Assembly (NCBI GenBank): GCA_050747865.1
Contig: JBOGJI010000080.1
Location: 1 to 48,549 of the forward strand
Source of the DNA: JBOGJI01 sp050747865
GTDB taxonomy: Bacteria; Acidobacteriota; Thermoanaerobaculia; Multivoradales; JAHEKO01
Length of the DNA stretch: 48,549 bases
Direction: 5' to 3'
Made by a program: the position numbers and the translations under genes. A model generated the notes under the pieces. It was not told the DNA's origin. It searched no databases and was given only the letters and a program-made list of their open reading frames with translations. Of this stretch, positions 8,953 through 17,276 are shown piece after piece; within the stretch, counting starts at the first letter, position 1, and every line of letters begins with the position of its first letter.

Positions 8953-10349
8953 GGAGTGGTGAGCCTCTGCGCGAAGTAGAGCACCCGCCGCCCCGACGGC
9001 AGCTCCTGGCGCCGGAGAACGCGAAAGCGCCGCCCCAGCTCGGCCTCGAACAGACCCAGGTCATAGTCCGTGTACAGATCTTCCTTGTTGCGCAGCAGGC
9101 GCTCCACCATCGGATCCTCGCGGCGCACGAACTCGATGACCAGATGGGGGGCGAGCCCGGCGAGCCAGTCCAGCAGGTCGGTCAGGCGGATGTTGGCACC
9201 GAGCACCAGGTGGTGGATCAAGGCGAGAGCCAGCATCAGGTCGGGGGCGCCGCGACTGACGAGGTCGCGCCGCTCCAGGCCTCGCCACCCCTGATTGGGC
9301 GACGGGTTGGCGAGATCGGCGACCAGGGGGAGGAGATTTTTGCGGCCCTCGCGCCGGCATTGCTCGAACAATCGATCCACGACCGAGCGGTCGGCGTCGA
9401 GCGCCACCACGTAGTCGGCGTGCTCGGCCGCCAGGCGTGCGAACTCCCCGGTATTGGCTCCGAGATCCCAGACCATTCCCCAGCGCCGTTCCGACACCGC
9501 CAGGCGGACGAGCTCGCTCTTGGCCGCACGGTCCTCGGGCGAGTAGCTGTTGTCCTGGCCGTAGTCCACCCAGACGGAGTCGGTCGCCGTGGCGCGCAGG
9601 CGCCGTACGACCTTGCGCAGACGGCGCACATTGGCGCGGATCAGCTCCTTGCCGAAGCCCGCGGAGGCCAGCTCCCGACGCGTGCTCACGTTGGTGGCGC
9701 GGAATCGGGCGTCGGCGCGCGCGTGCAGGAAGACGTGGGTGAATACGCCCCGGCGCAGCAGATCGCGGCCGCAGAGCAGGCGCGCCGCCTGAGCGGGCGG
9801 AATCCCGTCGATGCTGCCCCGCAGCCAGGGCTGGAAGGGCACGCCCTTGTAGGCCTCCAGCATCAGCGGGTAGAGGAACAGCTCGCAGAACTGCCGGTAC
9901 CCCAGCCAGGGATCCCCGGCATGCCAGCGGCAGAAGGACAATACGTCGATGAAGACGGGACGCGAGCCGAACCACTGGACGTTGTAGGGGGAAGCGTCTT
10001 TGAGGACGAAGTCCTCCTCGAGCGCCCTGTCGAGCAGATCAAGCTGCAGCAACGCGGCCGCCCGCAGCATCCCGGCGCTCCACTCGTAGGGGTAGGAGAT
10101 GAAGGGAATCCGCTGGTGCCGCAAGACCGCGGCCCAGGCCCCGGCATCCGGGAGCGTCGACGCCGCCTCGCCGGGCACCTGTTCGGTGGCTACCAGCTCT
10201 CCTCCGGCGACGAGCTCGGTGAAGAAGCGCGTCGAGCGCAGTGCCTCCCAGTCTTCCAGACCGCGCGCGCTGAGCGTGCGAAGGATCTCGCCGTCGGCGT
10301 AGAAGATCCGCGCGGCTCGGTCCCGAAACGAACCGGCCTCGAAGCTCAT
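8949..10349 (-). CDS. Class I SAM-dependent methyltransferase, two-part protein
   Basis: A 466-residue soluble protein from ATG 10349. The reading frame extends further upstream, but that stretch is the reverse of another gene. The first 250 residues are an uncharacterised region (KDASPYNVQWFGSRPVFIDVLSF has a kinase-like look, but I see no kinase motif set). The C-terminal Rossmann domain has motif I WDLGANTGEFARLA, an acidic residue at the end of strand 2 (VALDAD) and ALIHHLVL in place of motif IV/post-motif. The acceptor is unknown; a sugar or lipid-linked glycan is plausible from context. It starts 8 nt after the small membrane protein gene and overlaps the following phosphatase-superfamily gene, so the three form one operon. 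Confidence 0.82.
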   Translation of the reverse strand: MSFEAGSFRDRAARIFYADGEILRTLSARGLEDWEALRSTRFFTELVAGGELVATEQVPGEAASTLPDAGAWAAVLRHQRIPFISYPYEWSAGMLRAAALLQLDLLDRALEEDFVLKDASPYNVQWFGSRPVFIDVLSFCRWHAGDPWLGYRQFCELFLYPLMLEAYKGVPFQPWLRGSIDGIPPAQAARLLCGRDLLRRGVFTHVFLHARADARFRATNVSTRRELASAGFGKELIRANVRRLRKVVRRLRATATDSVWVDYGQDNSYSPEDRAAKSELVRLAVSERRWGMVWDLGANTGEFARLAAEHADYVVALDADRSVVDRLFEQCRREGRKNLLPLVADLANPSPNQGWRGLERRDLVSRGAPDLMLALALIHHLVLGANIRLTDLLDWLAGLAPHLVIEFVRREDPMVERLLRNKEDLYTDYDLGLFEAELGRRFRVLRRQELPSGRRVLYFAQRLTTP

Positions 10350-10357
10350 CTCACGAG

Positions 10358-10612
10358 CTATGCGTCTTTCGTCGACGAGGGTAGCTCTTCCCGCGGGCGG
10401 AACCGAGCGGCCAGGCGCCGCCAGAACAGCCGCAGCGCCACGGCCGCCCCCGCAACGCCCCCGAGCACGAGCTGCAGGAACATGCTGCCCGATGCGGGAT
10501 CGAGATAGGCCCACGCCGGCGTCGGGATGACGAGCAGGGCGAGTGCCGCAGCCAGAATCCCGGCGGCGTCACCCGCTCGCGCGGCAACCCCCTTGTAGCG
10601 GTAACGTCGCAT
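10358..10612 (-). CDS. Small conserved membrane protein with YLDPASGS motif
   Basis: 84 residues from ATG 10612. The N-terminus is basic (MRRYRYKGVAARAGD), then comes a hydrophobic signal-like segment ending in PTPAWA, then YLDPASGSMFLQLVLGGVAG, a second hydrophobic segment and an arginine-rich cytoplasmic tail (RLFWRRLAARFRPREE). Proteins with YLDPG-TGS-like motifs of this size recur beside methyltransferase and sulfatase-fold genes in several bacteria (my recollection, unverified); no biochemical role is known to me. It is first in the operon with the methyltransferase (8-nt gap) and the 854-residue hydrolase. It starts back to back with the plus-strand membrane protein gene. Confidence 0.75.
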   Translation of the reverse strand: MRRYRYKGVAARAGDAAGILAAALALLVIPTPAWAYLDPASGSMFLQLVLGGVAGAAVALRLFWRRLAARFRPREELPSSTKDA

Positions 10613-10727
10613 GGCTGTAACACGTATGACAGCACACCGCAGACAAGGGGTCAAGCCGAGCCCTGACTGCGCCCCGAGGCATCGCGTTCCGTGGGCGGTG
10701 CGGGTGTTGGTGGCAGAATCACCCGCC

Positions 10728-12146
10728 GTGCTGCGCCGTCTACTCCGCCGCTCCTCGTCCACACGGGAAGACCCCGGTCCACCTGACTCGGCGGCTCGCT
10801 CGTCGACACGAGGCAGACGCAGGGGGGCACGAATCTGGCCGGGGCTGCTCCTGCTCCTCGGCACAGCGTACCTGTACCGGGAGTCGCCGGTCTTCCAGTT
10901 CGGTGACGCGAGCTTCACGCTCCTCACCAGCACGGCCTTGCTCGACGGGAATGGTCTCGCCGTCGAGTCCTATCTCCCGAGATGGAAGGAGCGACGTCGC
11001 CTCCCCTACAACCTCACAGTCGGCCGCGAGCACCTGCTGCCGTGGTATCCGCCCGGCACCGCCATTCTTTCCACGCCTTTGTTCCTGGCCATGAAGCCGT
11101 TCGGCTACCGAGCGGTCAACGCGGAGGGTGTCTACGACCACTCGTCGGAGGTTCGGGCGATGCGCTATCTCGGCCCGTTCCTGGCGGCTGTTTTCGTCCT
11201 CCTCGCCTATTTCGTCGCCACCGAGCTGCTGCCCACCCGGTGGGCCCTGGCGGTCGCCGGCTCGCTGGCGGTCGCATCGCCGGCATGGAGCGGTCTGTCG
11301 CGCAGCTTGTGGTCCCACAACTGGCTGGTGATCCTGGTGACCGTCGCCACCTGGCTGCTGGTGCGTGCGGAGCGCCGCGGCAGCCCTCCCAGCCCCGAAG
11401 CCCTCGCCACCCTTCTCGCCTGGGCCTTTTTCGTCCGACCCACCGGGGCTCCCGTGCTGCTTGCCGCCGGCATCTATCTGCTCGTTCGCTGGCGCCGAAC
11501 GATACTGCGGTACGTCGTCATGGCGGCCATGTGGAGCGCCGCGTTCGTCTACTGGTCCTGGAACGCCTACGGCAGGCTCGTTCCGCCGTACTACTCCCAG
11601 GGCTGGACGTTGGAGCGGGCCTGCGGGGAGAGCATGACCAGCGCTCTCGCCGGCGTGCTCATCGCGCCCAGCCGCGGTCTCCTCGTGTTCTGTCCCTGGA
11701 TCCTGCTCACGGTGTGGGTGCTGTGGAGATACCGGCATCACGTCCGCCATCCCGGGCTCCTCCACCTCGCCTGGCCTCTCTGCCTCGCACAGGTCTGGAT
11801 CGTCGCCGACTCCTCGCGCTGGTGGGGTGGGTACTGCTACGGACCGAGACTGATGAGCGATGTCCTGCCCTGGCTCTTCCTCCTTGGCGTCCTGGCGGTC
11901 GACGCCTGGCGCCGAGGACCGCCGCGAAGCGACGCTCGAGGCCGTTCCGCGGAGATCGCCGTGGGCACGGTGCTCGTGCTGCTCACCGTGGCCCTGCACG
12001 CTCCGGGAGCGCTGTCGACACGGACCCACCGCTGGAACCAGGCGACACGATGTGGGCTCGGCCTGCGCGTCTGGGAGTGGTCCAACCCGCAGTTCCTGGC
12101 CTGGCGAACGCCCCGTGACCCCGCGGCCGCAACCGACGCGCGCTGA
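10728..12146 (+). CDS. Multi-pass membrane protein, glycosyltransferase 39/ArnT-like
   Basis: About 472 residues from a GTG at 10728; the frame is open from 10611, but the earlier stretch looks non-coding and the start is uncertain. Around ten hydrophobic helices are visible. The first loop carries FQFGDASFTLLTSTALLDGNGL, resembling the periplasmic acidic loop of GT-C glycosyltransferases, and a later loop reads ADSSRWWGGYCYGPRLMSDVLPW, a motif I associate with GT39-like proteins. Such enzymes transfer sugars from polyprenyl-phosphate carriers at the periplasmic face. It is divergent from the small-protein operon and convergent with the lipoprotein hydrolase ending at 12159, 12 nt away. Confidence 0.7.
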   Translation: MLRRLLRRSSSTREDPGPPDSAARSSTRGRRRGARIWPGLLLLLGTAYLYRESPVFQFGDASFTLLTSTALLDGNGLAVESYLPRWKERRRLPYNLTVGREHLLPWYPPGTAILSTPLFLAMKPFGYRAVNAEGVYDHSSEVRAMRYLGPFLAAVFVLLAYFVATELLPTRWALAVAGSLAVASPAWSGLSRSLWSHNWLVILVTVATWLLVRAERRGSPPSPEALATLLAWAFFVRPTGAPVLLAAGIYLLVRWRRTILRYVVMAAMWSAAFVYWSWNAYGRLVPPYYSQGWTLERACGESMTSALAGVLIAPSRGLLVFCPWILLTVWVLWRYRHHVRHPGLLHLAWPLCLAQVWIVADSSRWWGGYCYGPRLMSDVLPWLFLLGVLAVDAWRRGPPRSDARGRSAEIAVGTVLVLLTVALHAPGALSTRTHRWNQATRCGLGLRVWEWSNPQFLAWRTPRDPAAATDAR

Positions 12147-12158
12147 CACGGTCGTCCG

Positions 12159-13472
12159 CTAGTCCACGTAGCCCAGGGAGCGCAGATTCCGCGTGGCCCT
12201 GTCGTCGAGCTCGACCGGGCCACGGGCTCGCGCGACTCTCGCGCCGACGGCGGTGATGTCCGCGCGCAGCACATCCACGATCTTTGACCGCTCCGCCGCG
12301 ATGTTGGTCGACTCGTCGCGGTCGTAATCGAGGCGGTGGAGGCGCGCACGACTTCCCACCGTGACGAGCTTCCACGGCCAGCGGACGGCGGCACGCCCGG
12401 CCGGGCCGTAGAGGAGGTCCTCCGCGATCAAGGTGCGCGTGCCGGCCGGCGGGCGCCGTGCCAGGGAGACACCCGCCATCGGCTTCGCCGCGGCAACGCC
12501 GAGCAGGTCGAGCACTGTCGGAGCCACGTCTACCAGAGAAACCGGCTCGTCGATCCGGCCGGCCGGCCCACCGGGCACCTCCAGCAGCATGGGCACCCGC
12601 AGGAGCTCGTCGAACATGGTGTGCCCGTGCTCGAATCCGCCGTGGTCCTGGAACTCCTCACCGTGATCCGCGGTCAGCAGGACCGCGGTCCGCCGCGCCA
12701 GGCCTAGCTCCCCGAGCCCTCTCAGCAAGCGACCGACCTGAGCATCGGTGAAGCGCACTTCCTCGTCGTAGGCGGCGCGCAAGGTGGCGATGGAAACGCC
12801 CTCACCGGAGCGCAACCGGGCGCGGAGCTCGTGCACTGTCGTCCGGACCTCGCTCTGTGCGGCCGCACCGCCCCAGCGACCCAGATACGGCTCGGGCGCG
12901 CCGTACGGCAGATGCGGGTCGAAGAGGTGGACGAGCAGGAAATACCGCTCATCGCGGTGGCTCCGAAGCCAGGCCAGCGCCCCGTCCACGACCCGGTCGG
13001 CGCGCCGGTATCCGTGGCGGGAAGCGGGGCGGAAGTCCCACATGTCGAAGCCGCGGCCGAGGTCGAAATGGGGCGCCAGGAAGTCGTTGTTGACGAACGC
13101 GGCGCTGCTCCACCCGGCGGCGGACAGGATCTCCGCCACCGTCGGGACGCCGGGATCGAGCGGCGAGAACGGGGGCTGGTCGCCGCGACCGTCCTCTGCC
13201 CTCCCGGCGCCGTGAACCGCCGGCCAGGTGCCGGTGAGCAGGCTGCCGAACGCCGGCAGGGTCCACGGCGCGGTGGAATACGCGTTCTCGTAGACGCGCG
13301 CCCGCCGGGCCCAGCGGTCGATCTCGGGAGTGGTCGGCCGTGCGTAGCCCATGACCCCCAGCGCGTCGGCGCGCAGCGTGTCGACGACGATGACGAGGAC
13401 CGAGTCGACCCTGGATGAGGGTGAGGCGCAGGCCCACAAGAGAGACGCGACGACGAGCAGGTTTGCCCGCAT
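12159..13472 (-). CDS. Lipoprotein of the alkaline-phosphatase (sulfatase-fold) superfamily
   Basis: 437 residues from ATG 13472. This start gives a lipoprotein signal (MRANLLVVASLLWAC, lipobox cysteine at residue 15), whereas the longer frame from 13589 gives none. Metal-site motifs are VIVVDTLRAD near the start and LTADHGEEFQDHG. The nucleophile position is YSTAPWTLPAFGSLLTG: threonine instead of the formylglycine-forming cysteine or serine, so an ordinary sulfatase is unlikely and a phosphatase or phosphotransferase is more plausible. The C-terminus LRSLGYVD matches the other paralogues in this window. It is probably anchored in the inner or outer membrane facing the periplasm. It lies downstream of the DUF2723 gene across a 113-nt gap holding a dispersed repeat. 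Confidence 0.85.
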   Translation of the reverse strand: MRANLLVVASLLWACASPSSRVDSVLVIVVDTLRADALGVMGYARPTTPEIDRWARRARVYENAYSTAPWTLPAFGSLLTGTWPAVHGAGRAEDGRGDQPPFSPLDPGVPTVAEILSAAGWSSAAFVNNDFLAPHFDLGRGFDMWDFRPASRHGYRRADRVVDGALAWLRSHRDERYFLLVHLFDPHLPYGAPEPYLGRWGGAAAQSEVRTTVHELRARLRSGEGVSIATLRAAYDEEVRFTDAQVGRLLRGLGELGLARRTAVLLTADHGEEFQDHGGFEHGHTMFDELLRVPMLLEVPGGPAGRIDEPVSLVDVAPTVLDLLGVAAAKPMAGVSLARRPPAGTRTLIAEDLLYGPAGRAAVRWPWKLVTVGSRARLHRLDYDRDESTNIAAERSKIVDVLRADITAVGARVARARGPVELDDRATRNLRSLGYVD

Positions 13473-13574
13473 CCCCGCGCCGCTACACACCCCGCCGCTC
13501 CTCGACGATGCTCCGGCATCGCCTGCGTCGCGGCTCCTTGGTGCAGGCCCCACGGCGCTCGCAACGCGACCCAC

Positions 13575-13596
13575 GGGAGATTCAGTCACAGGCTCT
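13575..13596. repeat. Dispersed intergenic repeat, copy A (single arm)
   Basis: The 22 bases here match the right arm of the inverted repeat at 32946-32967 with two mismatches, and the five bases before them (CCCAC, reading into CGGGAGATTCA) are also conserved. The copy includes the TGA stop (13586-13588 on the minus strand) of the DUF2723 gene. Related copies are at 24324-24343 and 32922-32967. Confidence 0.6.
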
Positions 13597-15583
13597 CACC
13601 TCTCCAGCGGCCGACGGGAAGGCGCTCGCGCTCCGGATTGATCAACACCTGCAGCCAGTAGGGAGAGGCCTCCAGGTTAGCCACCAGGACGGCGCTGTGG
13701 AGCTCCTCTTCCTCGCCCACGTGCTCCGGCGCCAGCCGCTCCACGAGCCGGCGGACCCTGTCGCCTTCGCCCTGGACGACAACGCACAAGGTGTCGCTCT
13801 CCCGCACGCTGCGCAGGATCTCCCAGATCCTGCGCTCCGTAGACGGGGTGGAAGTCCACGGCACCTCGATCACCGCCCGCACGCCGGGCGTCTCGGGGTC
13901 GAGCACCACGGCGCTCACTCCCGGAGCGCTCGCGACCAGCGGAGGCGCGTCGCCGCGCCGCATCTCCAGCCCCACCGATTTCGACACCAGCTCCAGCCGG
14001 CGGGCGGGCACGACGTGGGTCACGAAGATCTGCCGCCCTTCGCGGTCCGTGCGCCCGAGCGGTCGCCAGGCGATCCGCTGCCGCTCCAGCTCCTCGCGGA
14101 TGTCAGCGGCGACGAAGACCAGCGGTTGCCGCCGCAGGTAGTCGCCGTTCTCGAACGCCGCGGCGGCGGCCCGTGCCTCGACCCCCGGTCGCTTGTCGGG
14201 GAAGGCGTAGGTGTAGTAGTTGGCCAGCTGCTCGATGGGATAGAGGTGCTCGCCATCCTGCTCGAAGAGCACGGTGGTATGGGCCGGAGCCTGCGCCACC
14301 AGTCTCGAGCGATCGAAGTGCGCCTCGTCGACGCGCAGGTCCCCCGCGTCGCGCTGGACGTTCACGACCAGGAATCCCGCCCACAGCAGGCAGGCGCCGA
14401 GCCGCCAGCCCTGGGGCAGGGCCGCGGCGCCGACGGCCGCCAGGGCCGCGAGCGGCAGCCAGACGTGGGCCTGGTACGGCTGGGGATCGGGCACGTGGTA
14501 GGCGACGTAGAAGGCCAGGCTGCCCCCCAGAACAGCGAGAAGAAAGGCCGCCACGGGGAGGTGCCGCCGCACGGCCACGACGGCTCCGAGGACCGCCAGC
14601 GCCAGCGCCGGGAGGGAGAGCTGGATCACCGCCGCCAGGAGCAGATCCACCCAGCCGTTCTGTACGCCGATGGTCGCGTCCTTCATCCAGTGCCACTCGA
14701 TGAATCGCTGTCCCACCATGCCGTGCCACAAGTCGGCGAGGCCGGCCTGATGCGGCACCGCCTCCACGTAGGGCGCGTCGGACCAGGAGCGGAGGAGCAG
14801 GAATCCGTATTGGCTGACTCCGATATACGCGAACAGGAGTCCGGCACCGACGACGCTCGGCGACAGCGCTGCCCGCGGCTCGCCGATGAGCACCAGCGCG
14901 ACGGTCCCCAGGAGCAGCATGACGGCCAACGGATGATTGCCGAAGCTGAGCGCCACCGCCGCCAGCAGGGCGATGAGCCAGCGTCGGTCGCGGCGCTGCG
15001 TCCAGCGTACGGCCAGCCAGAAGGCGAGGCAGGCCCAGACCAGCTGCAGGGAATGCACCTCCGCCTCGGTCGAGAACGTCCACACCGAGAGGCTCAGGAG
15101 CAACGTCAACGCGCCGAGCGCGGCGACCAGCGGCCGATCCGTCAATCGGTCGAGCGCTCGCCAGAAGATTCCGCCCGCCAGCAGCGAGAAAACGGCGGAC
15201 AGCAGATTGATCTGCACGGCGGGCTCGAACGGCCACGGCAGCGAGGTCCAGAGGAAGTTCAGGAGGACGTATTGCGGGTAGCCCGGCTCGTGGGGGACGC
15301 CCAGGATCTTCCCGATGTACTGGAACTTGATCGAGTCCCCCGGGTTGATGCGCCCGCCGACGCCCGGATAGAGCGTCGCCGCGTAGAGCACCGCCGGCAC
15401 CGCCAGCGCGGCGAGGACCGCGAGCGCCCGGCGGCCGCGGCTCCCCAGCCGGCGTCGGCGACGATCGGCAGCCGGCTTGCATGCTTCGGCGCCGGTCGCG
15501 GTATCCTGCGGCGCCCGGTCGTCGGCATCGCGCCGTCGTGCGCGTAGCCAGGAGGTCCGGGACTGATGCTCCACAGGTTCCAT
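13586..15583 (-). CDS. DUF2723-type multi-pass membrane protein (GT-C glycosyltransferase-like)
   Basis: 665 residues from ATG 15583. After a basic 45-residue N-tail, a first helix is followed by AATLYPGVGGRINPGDSIKFQYIG and GVPHEPGYPQYVLLNFLW, the hallmark of DUF2723 proteins, which resemble protein O-mannosyltransferases. About ten more helices extend to about residue 400. The C-terminal 250 residues are soluble and probably periplasmic. The donor is likely a polyprenyl-linked sugar; the acceptor is unknown. The start codon shares the CATG palindrome with the start of the divergent lipoprotein gene, and the stop lies in the dispersed repeat. Confidence 0.82.
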   Translation of the reverse strand: MEPVEHQSRTSWLRARRRDADDRAPQDTATGAEACKPAADRRRRRLGSRGRRALAVLAALAVPAVLYAATLYPGVGGRINPGDSIKFQYIGKILGVPHEPGYPQYVLLNFLWTSLPWPFEPAVQINLLSAVFSLLAGGIFWRALDRLTDRPLVAALGALTLLLSLSVWTFSTEAEVHSLQLVWACLAFWLAVRWTQRRDRRWLIALLAAVALSFGNHPLAVMLLLGTVALVLIGEPRAALSPSVVGAGLLFAYIGVSQYGFLLLRSWSDAPYVEAVPHQAGLADLWHGMVGQRFIEWHWMKDATIGVQNGWVDLLLAAVIQLSLPALALAVLGAVVAVRRHLPVAAFLLAVLGGSLAFYVAYHVPDPQPYQAHVWLPLAALAAVGAAALPQGWRLGACLLWAGFLVVNVQRDAGDLRVDEAHFDRSRLVAQAPAHTTVLFEQDGEHLYPIEQLANYYTYAFPDKRPGVEARAAAAAFENGDYLRRQPLVFVAADIREELERQRIAWRPLGRTDREGRQIFVTHVVPARRLELVSKSVGLEMRRGDAPPLVASAPGVSAVVLDPETPGVRAVIEVPWTSTPSTERRIWEILRSVRESDTLCVVVQGEGDRVRRLVERLAPEHVGEEEELHSAVLVANLEASPYWLQVLINPERERLPVGRWRGESL

Positions 15584-15601
15584 GCAACGAACGCGAGATA
15601 G
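15566..15601 (+). other. Possible 11-codon leader ORF before the lipoprotein hydrolase
   Basis: An ATG at 15566, ten bases after GGAGG (15551-15555), opens an 11-residue frame (MLHRFHATNAR) ending in TAG at 15599-15601, out of frame with the lipoprotein gene that starts inside it at 15582. The lipoprotein ATG itself has no good ribosome-binding site, so ribosomes loading here could deliver translation by reinitiation. The alternative is that GGAGG is simply a distant binding site for 15582. Speculative. Confidence 0.3.
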
Positions 15602-17243
15602 GGAATCTCTTCCCCCCACCTCCGCGCTCGCCGCGGTCACGGTAGGGCTGCTCCTCGCGGGACTAGTCGGTTGCAAAGACCGGACCGACTTCGGGTCGCG
15701 GGCGGATCTGCGGCGGACGCGGGGCGTCCTGGTCATCTCCCTGGACACCCTGCGGGCCGATCACCTGTCGCCCTACGGCTACTCGCGGGACACCAGTCCG
15801 TTTCTCGCCGAGCTCGCCGATCGGGGCGTGCTCTTCGAGCAGGCGATCGCCCAATACCCTGCCACGTTGACCTCGCACATGTCCCTGTTCACCGGCCTGT
15901 ACCCGGGAGAGCACGGTGTCTACCCCCCGGACGCCGTTCTCTCCGACAAGATTCCGACGTTGCCCGAGCTCTTCCGAGCCGCCGGTTACACCACCGGCGG
16001 CTTCACCGAAGGCGCCTTCGTCGCCGGCAGCTACGGCTTCGCGCGTGGCTTCGACGAGTTCAATGACGAGGTGCAACGCCAGACCGACGACATCGAGCGC
16101 ACCTTCGCGCGGGCACGGGAGTTCCTCGACCGGCTGGCGCCCGAGGAGCGCTTTTTCCTCTTCGTCCACACCTATCAGATCCACGATCCCTACGATCCGC
16201 CCGAGCCCTATGCGTCGATGTTCTGGGACGGGGAGCCGCCCGACGCCTTCCCTCCCGACGGCCCGAATCTGGTGCGCCACAACACCTACGGCGGGGAGCT
16301 TTCTCCCGGCACCGTCGAGTACTTCGAAGCCCTCTACGACGGCTCGATCCGCTACACCGACGATCAGCTCAAGGAGCTCTTCGCCTTCCTCGACAAGCGG
16401 GGGCTCGCCGACGATCTCACCGTCGTCGTCCTCTCCGATCACGGCGAACAGTTCCAGGAGCACGGGCAGTTCGTGCACGCCGACATCTACCAGGAGGTGA
16501 TGCGCGTGCCGCTTATCATCCTGCATCCCGATCTGCCGGCCGGCCGCAGGGTCTCCCGGCCGGTCGAACTGGTGGACGTGGCGCCGACGCTCCTGGGGCT
16601 CGCCCGCCTGCGGCCGCAAGTGACCCTGTCCGGTACCTCGCGGATCCCGGAGCTGGTGGGCAGGGGCGGGGCGAAGGACCCCGCCACCGCCTATGCGGAG
16701 AACCACCTCGGCAACTCGCGCGCCTTCTATCTGGAGCACGAAGGCACCTTGCTCCACGTGGTCGTCCACTACAATCAGGCCGGAGACTGGATAGGCCGCA
16801 GGTTCACCCTCGACCTGGCGGACGCCGCCGAGGCGATTCGCGTGATGGGCTGGCAGACGCCGAAGCCCGCGACCTTGAGCCTGGACACCGGTTGGAGTCA
16901 GGACATCGTGATTCCCGCGGAGCCCGCGGACGAGGCGTTTCCCCTGCCTGCGGGCACTCAGCGCCGCCTCACCGTCGTAGCCCACGAGTGCGCGCCGCTG
17001 GAGCACAAGGACAACGCCTGCTTCGCGTTCCGGATCCTGGACCCGCTGGCGACGCTGACCGAGCTGTTCGACGTGCTGCAGGACCCCCGGGAGCAGCATG
17101 ACCTCGCGCGCCAGCGCCCCGAGCTGACGGTCGACCTGCGGCGACGCGTCATGGAGATCTCCCACACCCCTACGGCCGAGCCGGTGACCCAGCAACTGCA
17201 GGAGGCGCTGGAGGATCGCCTGCGGGCCCTCGGGTATCTCTGA
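15582..17243 (+). CDS. Lipoprotein of the alkaline-phosphatase (sulfatase-fold) superfamily
   Basis: 553 residues. A lipoprotein signal (AAVTVGLLLAGLVGC) gives a lipidated cysteine near residue 30. Metal-site motifs are VISLDTLRADHLSPYGY and VVLSDHGEQFQEHG. At the nucleophile site, QYPATLTSHMSLFTGLYPGEHGV offers threonine, not C/S-x-P-x-R, so it is probably a phospho- rather than a sulfo-ester enzyme. It ends LRALGYL like its paralogues. The insert after residue 370 (WIGRRFTLDLADAAEAIRV) is specific to this copy. It is followed 33 nt later by the addB-like gene on the same strand, and is divergent from the DUF2723 gene with start codons sharing one CATG. Confidence 0.85.
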   Translation: MQRTRDRESLPPTSALAAVTVGLLLAGLVGCKDRTDFGSRADLRRTRGVLVISLDTLRADHLSPYGYSRDTSPFLAELADRGVLFEQAIAQYPATLTSHMSLFTGLYPGEHGVYPPDAVLSDKIPTLPELFRAAGYTTGGFTEGAFVAGSYGFARGFDEFNDEVQRQTDDIERTFARAREFLDRLAPEERFFLFVHTYQIHDPYDPPEPYASMFWDGEPPDAFPPDGPNLVRHNTYGGELSPGTVEYFEALYDGSIRYTDDQLKELFAFLDKRGLADDLTVVVLSDHGEQFQEHGQFVHADIYQEVMRVPLIILHPDLPAGRRVSRPVELVDVAPTLLGLARLRPQVTLSGTSRIPELVGRGGAKDPATAYAENHLGNSRAFYLEHEGTLLHVVVHYNQAGDWIGRRFTLDLADAAEAIRVMGWQTPKPATLSLDTGWSQDIVIPAEPADEAFPLPAGTQRRLTVVAHECAPLEHKDNACFAFRILDPLATLTELFDVLQDPREQHDLARQRPELTVDLRRRVMEISHTPTAEPVTQQLQEALEDRLRALGYL

Positions 17244-17276
17244 GACCAACCGTCTCGGGTACGCTTCTCCGCCGGC

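Noticed and set aside
10611..10727. Start of the GT39-like protein at 10611
   Set aside because: The first 39 codons look non-coding and overlap the divergent small-protein start; the GTG at 10728 fits the protein better, though it remains uncertain.
12159..13589. Longer start (GTG 13587) for the lipoprotein hydrolase
   Set aside because: The extra 39 residues are not protein-like and bury the lipoprotein signal; ATG 13472 gives a proper lipobox.
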